Positions 63,731-64,000 of a DNA stretch of 64,000 nt are shown piece by piece. Location: positions 184,941 to 248,940 of the forward strand of contig QBML01000014.1 in the NCBI GenBank assembly GCA_003242085.1, written 5' to 3'. This DNA is from Pseudanabaena frigida (lineage in GTDB: Bacteria > Cyanobacteriota > Cyanobacteriia > Pseudanabaenales > Pseudanabaenaceae). The translations under genes were made by a program, and so were the position numbers. Within the stretch, counting starts at the first letter, position 1; each line of letters starts with the position of its first letter. Below the pieces are notes generated by a model that saw nothing but the letters and a program-made list of their open reading frames with translations, made no database searches and was not told where the DNA came from.

Positions 63731-64000
63731 ATTCGTAATAGTCTTATCTGGGCAACGATGAAAATTGCGGGAATGATGCGTCCGTAATTAGTGGCGATCG
63801 CTCGCCAGCCTAAATCTGCAAAAAACAACCCCCAGAGCGCTGGTGTAATTACCGAAAACACAGTCCGCGCCGCCGTATATTGCGTAGCCGCAACAGCCAT
63901 CCCCCGTTTTGCAAGATAGGTAGATACATATGCATTCAAGCGCGTAGCGATCGCCGTACCTCCGGCCTTAATGACTTCATAACCCACTTGATAAGAAGCA
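63724..64000 (-). CDS. C-terminal part of a membrane protein, possibly YaaW-like (partial)
   Basis: The frame is open to the window edge, so the N terminus is missing; 91 residues are visible (ASYQVGYEVI at the edge, LLRMS at the end). They contain two hydrophobic stretches (about VFSVITPALWGLFFADLGW and RIIPAIFIVAQIRLL). The DLGWRAIATNYGRIIPAIF pattern recalls the C terminus of YaaW-type proteins, of unknown function. The last codons and stop overlap a hairpin. Confidence 0.5.
   Translation of the reverse strand, partial: ASYQVGYEVIKAGGTAIATRLNAYVSTYLAKRGMAVAATQYTAARTVFSVITPALWGLFFADLGWRAIATNYGRIIPAIFIVAQIRLLRMS

Noticed and set aside
1-64000. CRISPR array
   Set aside because: The repeats seen are dispersed palindromes or a 17-base spacer repeat with no regular spacing of unique spacers; no cas-like gene was seen.

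Overview
The window looks like a piece of chromosome from a filamentous, phycobilisome-containing cyanobacterium, most likely close to Pseudanabaena (genus is inference). The evidence is many copies of the HIP1 octamer GCGATCGC, plus genes typical of oxygenic phototrophs: pcyA, ycf4, ycf51, a flavodiiron protein with altered metal ligands, a plastoquinone-type chorismate lyase, a type 2 NADH dehydrogenase and HpsJ/cyanoexosortase-associated proteins.

Layout. 0-4 kb: an orphan phycobilisome-family protein, pcyA, and a TPR/M48-like membrane protein that has lost all zinc ligands. About 4.1-4.3 kb: a frameshifted relic of an IS982-type transposase. 4.4-18 kb: a signalling and surface cluster with a CHASE2 histidine kinase and a REC-PAS-GGDEF regulator (minus strand), then a TPS-type filamentous haemagglutinin, a TPR-CHAT protease, a DUF928 protein and a REC-histidine kinase (plus strand). 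18-24 kb: small exported proteins, threonine synthase and a NurA nuclease. 24-28 kb: an accessory block with a Uma2 nuclease, an antitoxin/PIN toxin pair and an unusual one-frame cytosine methyltransferase-HpaII-like endonuclease. 28-36 kb: phosphoenolpyruvate synthase, a flavodiiron protein, a histidine kinase and NDH-2. 37-41 kb: two exosortase-associated proteins and an orphan permease. 40.8-45.7 kb: potA, potD and a membrane protein with a very long acidic tail where the Pot permeases would be expected. 45.7-64 kb: housekeeping and envelope genes (PgeF, alpha carbonic anhydrase, Ycf51, an EAL protein, a Ser/Thr kinase, tRNA-Asn, a DMT exporter, three glycosyltransferases, a RibD-like reductase, Ycf4, a cyclophilin, CoaD, chorismate lyase and a partial gene at the right edge).

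The most striking non-coding feature is a population of about 30 long, nearly perfect hairpins. They have 14-28 bp stems and mostly 3-10 nt loops, and they lie in the gaps between genes throughout the window. Several end inside stop codons. They fall into a few sequence families. One family has shared outer ends and a GC-rich tip and looks like a miniature mobile element. Others are unique in sequence but identical in architecture. Many probably act as one- or two-way terminators, but that does not explain their size or shared tips. No CRISPR array, rRNA or intact insertion sequence was seen.
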